NCBI GenBank assembly: GCA_963701675.1
Contig: OY969623.1
Coordinates: forward strand, 7,750,001 to 7,814,000
Length of the DNA: 64,000 bases
Direction of reading: 5' to 3'
Source: G963701675 sp963701675
GTDB taxonomy: Bacteria; Planctomycetota; Planctomycetia; Gemmatales; Gemmataceae
In this document: one piece after another, positions 15,440 to 24,740 of the stretch
Numbering within the stretch: position 1 is the stretch's first letter
Layout: the number at the start of each line of letters is the position of its first letter
Notes under the pieces: generated by a model
The model's database searches: none
Told to the model about the DNA's origin: nothing
The model's input: only the letters and a program-made list of their open reading frames with translations
Program-made: the position numbers and the translations under genes

Positions 15440-18214
15440 TTACGTGCCGGACTTCGCTGTCGCACCGAACGGAACGCGTGGATCTTGACTTGGTAACTGG
15501 ATCGGCTCGATTCGGACGTCATCAAAGTAGGCTGCACCCAGCCCGGTCAACGCCATGGTGAGATAGATCTGACCAGACGCCGGGACCTGCCGATAAAGTG
15601 TGAACTTCTTCCAGCCCGTCGCTTCGGTACGACGGATGGCGAGCGGTTCCCCGCCGGCGCTGTCGTAGAGTAACGCCCCGTCCACGGACGCGTTGATCTT
15701 CTGCGGGATTCGCACCCAGCCGCTGATCACGACCGGCGTACCGGCGGGCAGCCGGACCGCGGGGCTGTTGATCCCGAGGAATGTACGTTCCAGGGCCTTG
15801 ATTCGTGCCGCCGGATCTCGTTGACGCACATCGAGCATGAGGCATTGTCGGCCTTGCTGCGGTGAGTCGGCGACGCGGCGAGCCGTGAGAATCACATCGT
15901 CTAGTTTGGCTTCCTGCACCGTCCATGTGTCGTCCGGTTGCGACGGGTTGGCTTCAAAATCACCGCCTCGGAGTACGTTCATGCCCGGCTGCGATTGACG
16001 AAAGCCATCGATGAATTTCCAATGTCGTGGCAACGTGTAGAAGCTGACGGCGTAGGGGCTGGCGACGGCAGAATCCAATCCCTTAGTGGCCTCTTGCCAT
16101 TGTGCGCGCATCAGGATTCGCAAGGGCCTGACCACGCGCTCCGCCTCTTGATAGGCCTGGCGGAAGTCCTTGCTGTTAAAGTGGTCGACGCAGGTGCGCA
16201 TGCGCCGTCGTGCTTGTTCAATCAATGCCTGCGCGTCCGGCAGAGTGTGACCGGCTGCCTCGAGTTGTGCCTGCACTTTCGCGACCTTGTCGAGTTCCGT
16301 TTCGGCGAGATCATGGGCCCAATGTGCGGCCTGATCGCGGAGCTTTCGCACCTGGTCTTGCAGGTGAACAACGATACCGGTCGGATGGTTTTCTGCCGTG
16401 AACAGAATGGCCGCGGTCAGCCCGAATTCTGGAACGTTGACTCGGGTGCCGCCATGAGTGCGTTCATAAATAAGTGTCCGCACCTCGGCGGGAGTGATTT
16501 GCCACGGTGTTGCGCTGGCAGGCACTTCGGGCACAATCATGGTGAGGTTCGCCGTCGCAGACTGCCCCGGCACGAACTGGGCGCCTTGGCCCAGCCACAT
16601 GGGAAGGACGAGCACCCCGTGGTCGGTGCGAAACACGGCGGCTTTGACTTCGGGAATGGATGTATCGATCCAACGATGCAACTGCGCGCTACCGAGCAGT
16701 CGGTCGAGTTGCTGTAGCTCCATGTTGAGGAGCGCCAGCTGTAACAACCGATCCCGGCCCTGGTGCGAATTGGCCAGAAATCGGTCCGACCAGAAACCCA
16801 AGCCGCGCGATCCTGCCGCCAGCGAGAGGTAGGTCAAAAGCCGAATCTGCTCCGGTTGCGGGCCGATCGGCTCATCAAACCCGGCCGAACCGAGCTTGTC
16901 GTAGACAAGCGTGGTGTACCACTCGGGCAAATGGGTTTGGACCCATGTCCAGGTGAAACTGCCAGGACGAGCCAGCAATCGGCGTTGTTCCAGCCATTGA
17001 TGATACTGTGGGAGTTCCAGTCCGGTCATGAGCGGCCAGCGGTGAAAGCCCACCAGGTCAACGCTGTTGGAATACGGTTCGAGTCCATCCCACACGTCTG
17101 CCGCGATGGGCCTGTGCGGATCGACGGTACGCACGGTCCGCGCTGCCTGACGCATGATCTCTTTTTGTTCGTCGACTAAGCCACCGCCTAGGCCCCAAAA
17201 CAAGACGGCATCGCCGGAAAGCCAGCGTTGCAATTCGGTCTCGATGCCGCCCGCCGCCGCTACGCGCGGATCGTCGCCGGTGACAGGAATGGCGGGCACC
17301 AGCCAAAAGCCGCGATCGACGGCCTCGTCCACGAGTGCCGTGGGAGTCCGGTAATCCAACCAGACGGTGTTGAAGCCGGCGTCGCGCAGTGCCTTCAGTG
17401 GCGTGTCGCTGTGGCGAATTCCGCGGAAAAAGAAGTTCTTTCCGCTCACACGTAATTGCCCTTGCTTGTGTTCGATGATCGAGCCGCGTCCGGGGGTCCG
17501 CGGCGACGTGGCCGTTGGCGCCTTATTCTCCGGCGTGGCAGGGCGGCTGGTCGGCTGGAATCGCGTGCGCTCGATGATCGGCCCAACTTCCAGGTCATCG
17601 ATCCAGACCTCGGTATGTCCGGGTCCGCCGTAGAGATTGAGCATGAGTCGGTCGAGATGGGCGTCCGTAAAATCGATGTCGCGCTTGAAATCGACGCGCA
17701 TGAACTGCTGCTGTTCGCGCGCCAGTTTGACCGGATTTCGGAGTTCCAACCTTTGCCACCGGCCTACCAAACGGTAGACATCGCCGCGAATGTGGGTGGT
17801 CAGCAGGCTTTCCGAGTCCTTCGTGTCGCGCTCCTTCGGTAGGACGACCCGGCCCATTAGCTGGATGCCCGGCCGATTCGACTTCACCCAAACACTGCCG
17901 ACCAAGTCGTCGCCTATCGGTGCACGCCCAATCGCGTAGAAGTAATGAACGAACGTGCCTTGCTCGGCCACGTGCGTTATGTGTTCGGAGTGTTGCCCCG
18001 CGTGTGCGGTGGTATCGGTCAGGTCGTGTGCGGTTTCTCGAAATGGTGCGTCGGAGGCGCCCTTCACCCAACGCGGGTCGCGGCTCTCGAAGTTATCTCG
18101 ATGGATTTGCGGCGATTGCACAAGGGCCGTCCCGGCAATAACGAGAGCCACGGTCAGCGTGGCAAGGCCTTGGAACCGCCACTTATTGACCCATCTTGCC
18201 GAGTTCCGCGACAT
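15440..18214 (-). CDS. Large exported protein with glycoside-hydrolase-like TIM-barrel region
   Basis: 924 residues from the ATG at 18214, which follows AAGGAGAAGG. Residues 13-35 are a signal or membrane segment (GLATLTVALVIAGTALV). Residues about 45-205 resemble a carbohydrate-binding jelly roll (QLMGRVVLP, GGPGHTEVWIDDLEVGP). Residues about 235-560 have features of a GH2/GH5-like barrel (VSGKNFFFRGIRHSD, LKALRDAGFNTVWLDYR, FWGLGGGLVDEQKEIMRQAARTVR, DVWDGLEPYSNSVDLVGFH). The usual catalytic Glu of an NEP motif is not obvious, since the matching place reads GLGGGLV, so activity is doubtful. A helical region and a second beta-sandwich (about 750-915, AAYFDDVRIEPI) close the protein. It lacks the LExLExR motif. 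It is divergent from the next gene across 134 bp. Confidence 0.65.
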   Translation of the reverse strand: MSRNSARWVNKWRFQGLATLTVALVIAGTALVQSPQIHRDNFESRDPRWVKGASDAPFRETAHDLTDTTAHAGQHSEHITHVAEQGTFVHYFYAIGRAPIGDDLVGSVWVKSNRPGIQLMGRVVLPKERDTKDSESLLTTHIRGDVYRLVGRWQRLELRNPVKLAREQQQFMRVDFKRDIDFTDAHLDRLMLNLYGGPGHTEVWIDDLEVGPIIERTRFQPTSRPATPENKAPTATSPRTPGRGSIIEHKQGQLRVSGKNFFFRGIRHSDTPLKALRDAGFNTVWLDYRTPTALVDEAVDRGFWLVPAIPVTGDDPRVAAAGGIETELQRWLSGDAVLFWGLGGGLVDEQKEIMRQAARTVRTVDPHRPIAADVWDGLEPYSNSVDLVGFHRWPLMTGLELPQYHQWLEQRRLLARPGSFTWTWVQTHLPEWYTTLVYDKLGSAGFDEPIGPQPEQIRLLTYLSLAAGSRGLGFWSDRFLANSHQGRDRLLQLALLNMELQQLDRLLGSAQLHRWIDTSIPEVKAAVFRTDHGVLVLPMWLGQGAQFVPGQSATANLTMIVPEVPASATPWQITPAEVRTLIYERTHGGTRVNVPEFGLTAAILFTAENHPTGIVVHLQDQVRKLRDQAAHWAHDLAETELDKVAKVQAQLEAAGHTLPDAQALIEQARRRMRTCVDHFNSKDFRQAYQEAERVVRPLRILMRAQWQEATKGLDSAVASPYAVSFYTLPRHWKFIDGFRQSQPGMNVLRGGDFEANPSQPDDTWTVQEAKLDDVILTARRVADSPQQGRQCLMLDVRQRDPAARIKALERTFLGINSPAVRLPAGTPVVISGWVRIPQKINASVDGALLYDSAGGEPLAIRRTEATGWKKFTLYRQVPASGQIYLTMALTGLGAAYFDDVRIEPIQLPSQDPRVPFGATAKSGT

Positions 18215-18348
18215 TGCCTTCTCCTTTAAGCGCACTCTGTCCGCCGCGGCGTCTTACCAAAGCCCGGTCAGGTGGAGAATACCAATCGCAACGTCAGACC
18301 CTTAAACTAAAATGAGCCGATGAATTAGGTGAAGGCGGTGAGCGGTTC

Positions 18349-19530
18349 ATGAAAAAATCTCTGTACGATGAGCTTTGTGACACTCTCTCTCGTGAAGGTG
18401 CGAGCGCAGCCATCGACCGGCTTCGCGCTCGCCTAGTTGAAACGAAGGATTATCACGCTCTCTTCTACGCCTTGCTTGTTCAAAAACGGCATGAGTTGGG
18501 TGTAGCGCTCGTTCCAAGCGGCCCGTCGACCGATCTCCCGCCTGAGACACATCAGCCTTACGAAGACGCCATCCGCGAAGCAGCGCGGGAAGTTGGGAGG
18601 CGTTTCATCGCCGACGGGAATATCCCAAGTGCGTGGGCGTACTTTCGAATGATCAGTGAACCCGAGCCGATCAAGGACGCACTGGCGTCGGCAACTCCAG
18701 GGGCGGACGACGATATTCAGCCGTTGGTTGATATCGCGTTCTATCAATCGGTTCATCCGCGCAAGGGGTTCGATTGGATTCTCGATCGATATGGCATCTG
18801 CAATGCCATCACGACGATTTCCAGTCAGCAAGTCAACCTGCCCGACGATGTCCGCGACCATTGCTTGCGGCGATTAGTTCACGCGCTCCATACAGAGCTA
18901 ACGGCCCGGCTACAGGCCGCGGTTGAACAGCGCCAGGGACATGTCGGCGACGAACGCTCGGTCGAAGAGGTGCTCAAGAACAACCCTTGGCTCTGCGATG
19001 ACGAGTTTCCGCACATCGACACCTCGCATCTTTCTTCGGTCGTGCAAATGAGCCTGTACTTGCCCCGGTGCGACGAGCTGAAGCTGGCTCGCGAGATGTG
19101 CTACTATGGGCAGCGCCTGCCGGCGCCGTTCCAACCGAACGACGATCCACCGTTCGACCAGTTCTATCAAGCGCACGGCATCTACTTGGCGGCGCTCTCC
19201 GGCGATGCCGTAGAGGAGGCCATCGAATACTTCCGCGGCAAGATCGGCGCCGAGCAGGAAGTCGAAAACTCCCGTTCGGCACAAGTGCTGGTCAACCTAC
19301 TCATGCGACTCAATCGGCCGGCCGATGCGCTGGTAATCGCGAGGAAGCACCTGATCCACGCCGAGTCGCCGCAATTGGTGTGTCCGCCCGTTCTCGAAAT
19401 CTGTCAACGGGCGCAGGACTTCGAAGCTCTCGCCGAAGTGGCGCGCGAACGTGAAGATCCGGTGCATTTCTTGGCGGGGCTTATCATGTCGCAGAAGGCC
19501 AATCCTGAAGCGCCGCCTTCGCGGCGTTGA
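18349..19530 (+). CDS. Conserved-looking helical protein, function unknown
   Basis: 393 residues with no signal peptide or membrane segment, so probably cytoplasmic. The start is ATG 18349 after GGTGAGCGGTTC. The sequence is mostly amphipathic helix with TPR-like character toward the end (VLVNLLMRLNRPADALVIARKHL, EICQRAQDFEALAEVARERED). I do not recognise a catalytic motif. Its 3' end overlaps the convergent oxidoreductase gene by 47 bp. Confidence 0.7.
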   Translation: MKKSLYDELCDTLSREGASAAIDRLRARLVETKDYHALFYALLVQKRHELGVALVPSGPSTDLPPETHQPYEDAIREAAREVGRRFIADGNIPSAWAYFRMISEPEPIKDALASATPGADDDIQPLVDIAFYQSVHPRKGFDWILDRYGICNAITTISSQQVNLPDDVRDHCLRRLVHALHTELTARLQAAVEQRQGHVGDERSVEEVLKNNPWLCDDEFPHIDTSHLSSVVQMSLYLPRCDELKLAREMCYYGQRLPAPFQPNDDPPFDQFYQAHGIYLAALSGDAVEEAIEYFRGKIGAEQEVENSRSAQVLVNLLMRLNRPADALVIARKHLIHAESPQLVCPPVLEICQRAQDFEALAEVAREREDPVHFLAGLIMSQKANPEAPPSRR

Positions 19531-20998
19531 AGCCGCATGCCCCATGTACGCCGGCGCCGGGATGCGTGGATGCGGACGCCAAGTAAAGTCCGCGCACCGG
19601 CGTCCGATAGCGAAAATAAGGGAACATCGGTCGAAAAAAGAGCTGGTGCGAGAAGCGAGCGCTGCCGCCGCCGAGGTCGCCGCCGACAAGGTTTTCGTCC
19701 ATCCGTTCCAAATCGTCCGGCGAGTGGCTGCGTCGGGCGCGGATCAGCGCTCGAAATCCGGGTGCTAGTCCCTCGATCCGGGCGTCGATCCTATCGCCAA
19801 ACTCCTCGCGACTGTTGTCCCAACCACCCGGAACGGCTGAGGGGACATGAGAATAGGCCCACAAAGTGTGGCACCCTGGTGGAGTGCGCGTCGGATCGAC
19901 CAACGATTGTTGGCCAATGACCAGGTACGGATTCGAAGGCAAATGACCGGCGCGCACCTGTGTCGTGAATTCGCGAAGGTCGGCGATGCTGTCGCCGGCG
20001 TGAACCACTGCGGATTCGCGCGCTTCCGCGGCCGACCACGAGACTGGGCCGGCTAAGGCCCAATCCATCTTGAACGTTCCCCAACCATATCGGAAACGCC
20101 GCATGGAACGGCGAACCCAAGCGGGGACATGCGCTTCGTCGAGAAGCTTGAAGTAAAGGGCCGGGGCGCCCACATCGGCAAGGATGGCTTGCTTGGCTTC
20201 GAATTCCTCTCCGCCGCGCGTCTTGACGGCCACCGCTCGACCTTCACGAACGACAATACGGTCCACATGCGACTGGAATCGTATTTCACCGCCGTGTTCT
20301 TCGAGCCGTCTGACCAATGCTTTGGTGATCGCGCGTGCGCCGCCGATCGGAACGGTAAAGCCATTCGTTGCGGCCAGTAACGCCAACGTCAATCCCAAGC
20401 CTGCGCCCGCAAGGTCGTCCGGGCCCAAATCCACATGCAGCGCCAGACCTGGAATAACGCGCCGCGCGATCTCCGTTTCGAAGTGCGACTGCGACCACCC
20501 GGCCGTAGTGCGGATTCCAGCGGCGCTGTAGCGAAGAAAGTTCAAGACACCCAGCTTCCATGCGGGGCCAAGGGCAGGCAACGGCGCCAACAACGCAGCG
20601 GGAAGCCGGTCACCCATGCGTTTTCCCCACTCCGCAAGCCGACGCCAACAGACGCCGTCGGCCGGCCCAAACGATTCTGCCGAAAGCTCGGTGTCACGAG
20701 AGATGCTGGCACACGTTCCGTCGGGCGCGGGATGAGCGCTCTCACGGCGGGCATTTCGCCATTCGAGACCGACGGAAGGAAGATCGAGTTCCTGGAAAGC
20801 AGGGCTGCCGCGCGCGAAAGTGAAGAACGCGGCGCCGACGTCATGCAGATAGCCTGGTATCGTTAGTTCTTCGGAATAGACCGCGCCGCCCGGCCGGTCC
20901 TTTGCTTCCAGCAGCAGGACTTTCCAACCGTTCCGTGCCAGTTGCCATGCGGCGACTAAACCGTTTGGCCCCGCTCCGATCACGATGGCGTCGGTCAT
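19484..20998 (-). CDS. FAD-dependent oxidoreductase, phytoene-desaturase / CrtI-like
   Basis: 504 residues from the ATG at 20998; a second in-frame ATG lies two codons upstream but leaves less room for the AGGA site. The N-terminus has the dinucleotide-binding motif DAIVIGAGPNGLVAAWQL (GxGxxG at residues 8-13), then LLLEAKDRPGGAVYSEELTIPGYLHDVGA. The C-terminus has the FAD-binding block LYLASASTHPGAGVHGACGFNAA typical of CrtI-type amine oxidases. Related proteins oxidise isoprenoids or other lipids, but no carotenoid genes are nearby, so the substrate is unknown. Its 3' end overlaps the preceding plus-strand gene by 47 bp. An inverted repeat lies just upstream. Confidence 0.8.
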   Translation of the reverse strand: MTDAIVIGAGPNGLVAAWQLARNGWKVLLLEAKDRPGGAVYSEELTIPGYLHDVGAAFFTFARGSPAFQELDLPSVGLEWRNARRESAHPAPDGTCASISRDTELSAESFGPADGVCWRRLAEWGKRMGDRLPAALLAPLPALGPAWKLGVLNFLRYSAAGIRTTAGWSQSHFETEIARRVIPGLALHVDLGPDDLAGAGLGLTLALLAATNGFTVPIGGARAITKALVRRLEEHGGEIRFQSHVDRIVVREGRAVAVKTRGGEEFEAKQAILADVGAPALYFKLLDEAHVPAWVRRSMRRFRYGWGTFKMDWALAGPVSWSAAEARESAVVHAGDSIADLREFTTQVRAGHLPSNPYLVIGQQSLVDPTRTPPGCHTLWAYSHVPSAVPGGWDNSREEFGDRIDARIEGLAPGFRALIRARRSHSPDDLERMDENLVGGDLGGGSARFSHQLFFRPMFPYFRYRTPVRGLYLASASTHPGAGVHGACGFNAAKAALQDWPSAT

Positions 20999-21021
20999 GA
21001 TCATCCTGATCTTACAAGTAC

Positions 21022-21079
21022 ACTAACCCGAAGCGTAAGCGAGGCGCACTTTGAAACCTCGCTTACGCTTCGGGTTAGT
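21022..21079. repeat. Perfect 23-bp inverted repeat (REP-like)
   Basis: Arms at 21022-21044 (ACTAACCCGAAGCGTAAGCG then AGG) and 21057-21079 are exact complements around a 12-nt spacer. It lies between two minus-strand genes, just after the stop of the 21092 gene. Its form fits a bidirectional terminator or REP element. No T-run follows. From memory, this ACTAACCCGAAGCG motif is frequent in planctomycete genomes. Confidence 0.75.
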
Positions 21080-21091
21080 ATCCTTGCCAGC

Positions 21092-22369
21092 CTACTTGTC
21101 GCCGGCGTCGGGTTGTGCGAGCGAGGTTGACGCCACGTCTTTGAGCAGGTGCTTGGCGTCGGGCTGGTTGCTTTCGAGGAAATTCACGAGGGCAACCTGG
21201 TCGGCGCCGCGACCTTCGATGATTCCGTTGAGTACGGTCCCGCTTCGTCCGATGATGCCGTCCAGCTTGGGAAACTTGCCACTAGCCTCCGCCTTCATTT
21301 CCGTGAGCGCTTGCTGGAGGCGATACGCAAGGTGTTTCCAGTCCGTGGCGCTCGGCTGCCCGCGTTCCTTGTCGTACTCGGCTGCAAAGTCTTTGATGAA
21401 TTGTCCCATATAGTACCCCGCGTATTCCGGTTGGTAGTCCGAACGCTCCGGCCAATGACGGCGTTGCATCATGGCCAGGCCGATGGCAGCTTCGGCACGC
21501 TCCGAAAGGGAAAACGTCGGCTGCGCGGTCGCGGAATTCGCCACGATGCGCAACAGTTCCATCGACGGGATCGCTTGGATATCGCGACCTTTGCCGACAG
21601 CGGGAAGTCGCGATTGTCCCAGCGCTCGGATGGCTTCACGGCGAACATATCGAAGCCCTTCGACTTCTTCGGCAGACTTCGCGCTAAGATCGCCTTCCGG
21701 CTTTCGGTTGATGAAGTCGATGAGCGCTTTCACGCAACGTTTCTCGCGCTCCTCGTCCTTGACGCGATCTTCTCCCTTGGCACGGAACAGGTTCGTCAAG
21801 CCGGTCAATGCATACAGTTTGACGGCGTCGCCGTAGTTATTGCTTCCGATCACCTCGCAGAAGGCATCGGCGAAATCGTTGACGCCCGTTTCGCCCAGCC
21901 TCGCCAGGATGATGGCCGCGTTGACTCGCGCGATCGGCCGTTCGTTGTTCAATACTTCTTTGATCGCGGCGACTAACGGTTTGCCGAACTCCTGAAGGAA
22001 CCTCACCTGGTTGTCGGTCAGCGGCTTTTGCGGCGTTGGAACCGGGATGCTCTTGGACGCCTCATCAAGCAGGTTCTTCATGCTCGTGCCGGAGTCGGCC
22101 GATTTCTTGAATTGGTACTCTTCGTGGGTGAGGCGGTAGATAAAGTACTCGGCGTGTCTCTTGAGTATGTCCTTGTGGCCCGGTTCAACGGCCGTTTTGC
22201 CGGTGGCCAGATCATGAAACGTCGACCGCTCCGCCGGCGGCGGCGCTTCGGCATTCAGACGAACACGGTCGCCCGCCGGCTTCGTGGTTTGGGCAAGTAG
22301 CGGCGAAGCCGTGATGAGAATTAGGGCCACAGCCGGAAGGAGTGCTAGTCTTCGAATCATTGTCGACAT
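21092..22369 (-). CDS. Exported alpha-helical protein, HEAT-like, function unknown
   Basis: 425 residues if translation starts at the ATG at 22369, where GAGGA lies about 11 nt upstream and a signal peptide follows at once (MIRRLALLPAVALILITASPLLA). The open frame extends to 22471 but that part lacks coding character and would bury the signal. The mature part is helical with HEAT-like stretches (RVNAAIILARLGETGVNDFADAF, KLYALTGLTNLF, YVRREAIRALGQSRLP). It probably acts in the periplasm. The gene follows a TPR-protein gene on the same strand, so co-transcription is likely. Confidence 0.65.
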   Translation of the reverse strand: MSTMIRRLALLPAVALILITASPLLAQTTKPAGDRVRLNAEAPPPAERSTFHDLATGKTAVEPGHKDILKRHAEYFIYRLTHEEYQFKKSADSGTSMKNLLDEASKSIPVPTPQKPLTDNQVRFLQEFGKPLVAAIKEVLNNERPIARVNAAIILARLGETGVNDFADAFCEVIGSNNYGDAVKLYALTGLTNLFRAKGEDRVKDEEREKRCVKALIDFINRKPEGDLSAKSAEEVEGLRYVRREAIRALGQSRLPAVGKGRDIQAIPSMELLRIVANSATAQPTFSLSERAEAAIGLAMMQRRHWPERSDYQPEYAGYYMGQFIKDFAAEYDKERGQPSATDWKHLAYRLQQALTEMKAEASGKFPKLDGIIGRSGTVLNGIIEGRGADQVALVNFLESNQPDAKHLLKDVASTSLAQPDAGDK

Positions 22370-22460
22370 CGCTATGGAAATCCTCGCGACAGAGTTTAAG
22401 GTCGTCTCTGTCATCATAACAAACGGAACGGGATCTTGTTGGCGGCACTTATTACGACGT

Positions 22461-23903
22461 TCAGTTTGCATCCCGGTAAGGCCGGCCCGATTCGTAGAGT
22501 TGAAGTCGCTCTTTCGCTTGTTGCCGCTCTGTGTCGTTTAAGTCCGGCGCCTCAAGAACTTTCTTCTGCCATTTGACCGCCTCGCCGAACTGCTTCGATT
22601 CCGCATAGGCGGCGGCCAAGGTCTGTAAACGTTTGCGATCTTGATGTTGAGTCAGTTCGCAAGCGCGGGTGGCGTGCTTCACCGCCGCGACCCCGTCACG
22701 AACGCCGTCTTTCGGCGCCGTTGCCAATATCCAGGCCAACGAATCGAGGGCGGCGACGTTGTCCGGGCCATGCTTGATCGCCACATTCAAGTCCGCGACG
22801 GCCTTTTCGTAATCCTTTTTGACTTTATGAATAGCCGCGCGTTGCATGTGCGCTTCGATGGAGTCTTTCTTGATCTCGATTGCACAATTGAAATCTGCGA
22901 GCGCGGCAGTCGCGTTGCCCTTGGCCAGGTGCACTTCGCCACGGCCGACAAGCGCATCCACGGATTCCGGTTGGATGATCAACGCATCGTTATAGTCGAC
23001 GAGTGCCTTATCGAATTCGCCTTTGACGCGATGGGCCCGGCCGCGCGGGATATACGATTCCGCTTCCCACGGCCGAAGACGGATGGCATCGTCCAAATCT
23101 TCGATGACCTTATCGAGCTTTCCTTGGTCGAACCAAAACTGGGCGCGGGTGCGGAAACTTTCTGGATCCATCGGGTGGTGGCGAACGATGGCGTCGTAAT
23201 CTGCCAGCGCTTTGGCCGCATCGCCTTGAATGATGTGGATCACAGCGCGATGGCGATATCCCGCGGCCTCTTTCGGATCGAGCTTGAGGCCTTCGTTAAG
23301 GTCGGAAAGCGCCGCATCAATCTCACCGCGCGCCAGGCGGAACTCGCCCCGCGCGACAAACGCGGCAGCCATCTTTGGTCCGACGCGAACCGCTTCGTCG
23401 AAATCGGGTTGCGCCTGCGCCGGTTCATCCTTGGCAAGCCAGGCGCGGGCGCGATCCAGGAACGCTTGCGGATTCTCAGGCTGCAATCGAATAACCTGTG
23501 CGAAATCCTTGATCGCGTCGTCGACCCTTCCGGTCGCTTGGTGGAAGTGGCCGCGGGCCGTGTAGCCGGCCGGGAAGTCCGGTTGGGTGCGAATGGCCTC
23601 GTTGAAGTCCTTGAGCGCCTTCGCGCTGTCGCCGTTGGCGTGGTGCGCTTTGCCGCGGTGCACGTAATAACTCGCGATCTCCGGATTCAGGCGAATGGCC
23701 TTATCGAAATCCGCAATCGCCTCTTTGAACCGATCTTGTCCCACGTAAAACTGCCCGCGCTGCACGTACCGTTCGGGATTGCCTGTCTCGCGCCGCACCG
23801 CCTCATCGAGATCCGCTAGCCTCTTCCTGGCGTCGTCGGCAATCGCTCGCACTGGAATCAGAACCAAACCGACGAAGGCCAGCATTGTGCAAACACGGCT
23901 CAT
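22461..23903 (-). CDS. Exported TPR-repeat protein
   Basis: 480 residues with an N-terminal signal peptide (MLAFVGLVLIPVRAIADD) and about eleven tandem TPR units of 34 residues from residue 40 to 430. Each has the pattern GRAHxxKGEFDKALxDYNDALxxxPE. TPR arrays are protein-interaction scaffolds; no enzymatic domain is fused. It is likely periplasmic and is the first gene of a pair with the HEAT-like protein downstream. Confidence 0.8.
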   Translation of the reverse strand: MSRVCTMLAFVGLVLIPVRAIADDARKRLADLDEAVRRETGNPERYVQRGQFYVGQDRFKEAIADFDKAIRLNPEIASYYVHRGKAHHANGDSAKALKDFNEAIRTQPDFPAGYTARGHFHQATGRVDDAIKDFAQVIRLQPENPQAFLDRARAWLAKDEPAQAQPDFDEAVRVGPKMAAAFVARGEFRLARGEIDAALSDLNEGLKLDPKEAAGYRHRAVIHIIQGDAAKALADYDAIVRHHPMDPESFRTRAQFWFDQGKLDKVIEDLDDAIRLRPWEAESYIPRGRAHRVKGEFDKALVDYNDALIIQPESVDALVGRGEVHLAKGNATAALADFNCAIEIKKDSIEAHMQRAAIHKVKKDYEKAVADLNVAIKHGPDNVAALDSLAWILATAPKDGVRDGVAAVKHATRACELTQHQDRKRLQTLAAAYAESKQFGEAVKWQKKVLEAPDLNDTERQQAKERLQLYESGRPYRDAN

Positions 23904-23984
23904 GGTACGTCCAGGGTTGAAGTGTCCGGCGTTTGATTATGAAAGTCGACGGCGGAGGCCAGTCGTGTGGGCCTGCCGTCTGCC

Positions 23985-24740
23985 TCACGACCGCCTCACG
24001 AACCTAATCCAAACCAATCCCAAGCCCATTACGCGCCCGTCATCACTTTGCCCCACGCTTTGCGGCGACTTCGCGTCGGGCGCAACGATCACGAGCGTAT
24101 TCTCGGATCGTAGCGATTCGGCTGAGAATTCCAGCGCCTTTTCCTCAGGCTCTCCGCCTGAGTACTCGAACGTGTCGATCGTTCGACCGTTCAACGTGAA
24201 CGTGATTCTCTGGCTTAAGAACGTGTTGGCCTCGAACACCATGACCAGCGGCGCCTGATTCTCCAGACGAAACCTGATCTCTGCCTCAGGGCCTGACCAG
24301 CGAATCGAATCCCAAGGCGTGATGCCATGCCAACCACGGGGTACGAAACACAAGAAACGAGACGAGCCTTCCTTGCTTTGAATTGGTTCTCCCAAAACGA
24401 CGGGCGTATTCTGCTTCAGGGATCGGAACTTTCCCATGCCGGCCCGGCTCAACCCCATAATTCCATCAAAGATTGTTTGCTTGCATTGCGGATGGTCGGC
24501 AGGTATCAGGAAGTTCCAATGTTTTTCGGTGAGCGCTGCGGCGGGTATACCACCCACCAAGTCACGCTCGAACGCATCCATTCCCAGGTCCTCGGCGTGA
24601 TGTTGATGAAAGACTTGAGCGGATGCAAGCGCCGCCTTCAAATTGAATGGCAGGAGCAAGAGCGCGGTAACACAGAGAGTCGCCTGAAGCTTAGGCGCCG
24701 CGCGCATCCGGAGATTCCGAATGCGTAGTAGACGCAGCAC
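23985..24740 (-). CDS. Polytopic membrane protein, C-terminal part (frame probably broken)
   Basis: 251-codon frame whose first ~17 residues are out-of-frame reading of the upstream gene. Coherent sequence begins around KLQATLCVTALLLLPFNLKAAL, a hydrophobic helix. A soluble domain follows (about residues 50-250) that is strand-rich near its end (FVPRGWHGITPWDSIRWSG, RITFTLNGRTIDTFEYSG). The upstream frame loses sense at the same place (about 24690-24710), inside the GCGC-rich string GCGCGCGGCGCC, so both pieces most likely form one gene, 23985-25834, with one base missing. A separate soluble protein is possible but would lack a sensible start. Confidence 0.55.
   Translation of the reverse strand: MLRLLRIRNLRMRAAPKLQATLCVTALLLLPFNLKAALASAQVFHQHHAEDLGMDAFERDLVGGIPAAALTEKHWNFLIPADHPQCKQTIFDGIMGLSRAGMGKFRSLKQNTPVVLGEPIQSKEGSSRFLCFVPRGWHGITPWDSIRWSGPEAEIRFRLENQAPLVMVFEANTFLSQRITFTLNGRTIDTFEYSGGEPEEKALEFSAESLRSENTLVIVAPDAKSPQSVGQSDDGRVMGLGLVWIRFVRRS

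Noticed and set aside
19484..21004. Carotenoid biosynthesis cluster suggested by the CrtI-like oxidoreductase.
   Set aside because: No phytoene synthase or other crt gene lies nearby, so only the fold family is claimed.
22641..23819. A 392-codon plus-strand frame over the TPR gene.
   Set aside because: It is antisense to regular TPR units and its apparent repeats are a by-product of them.
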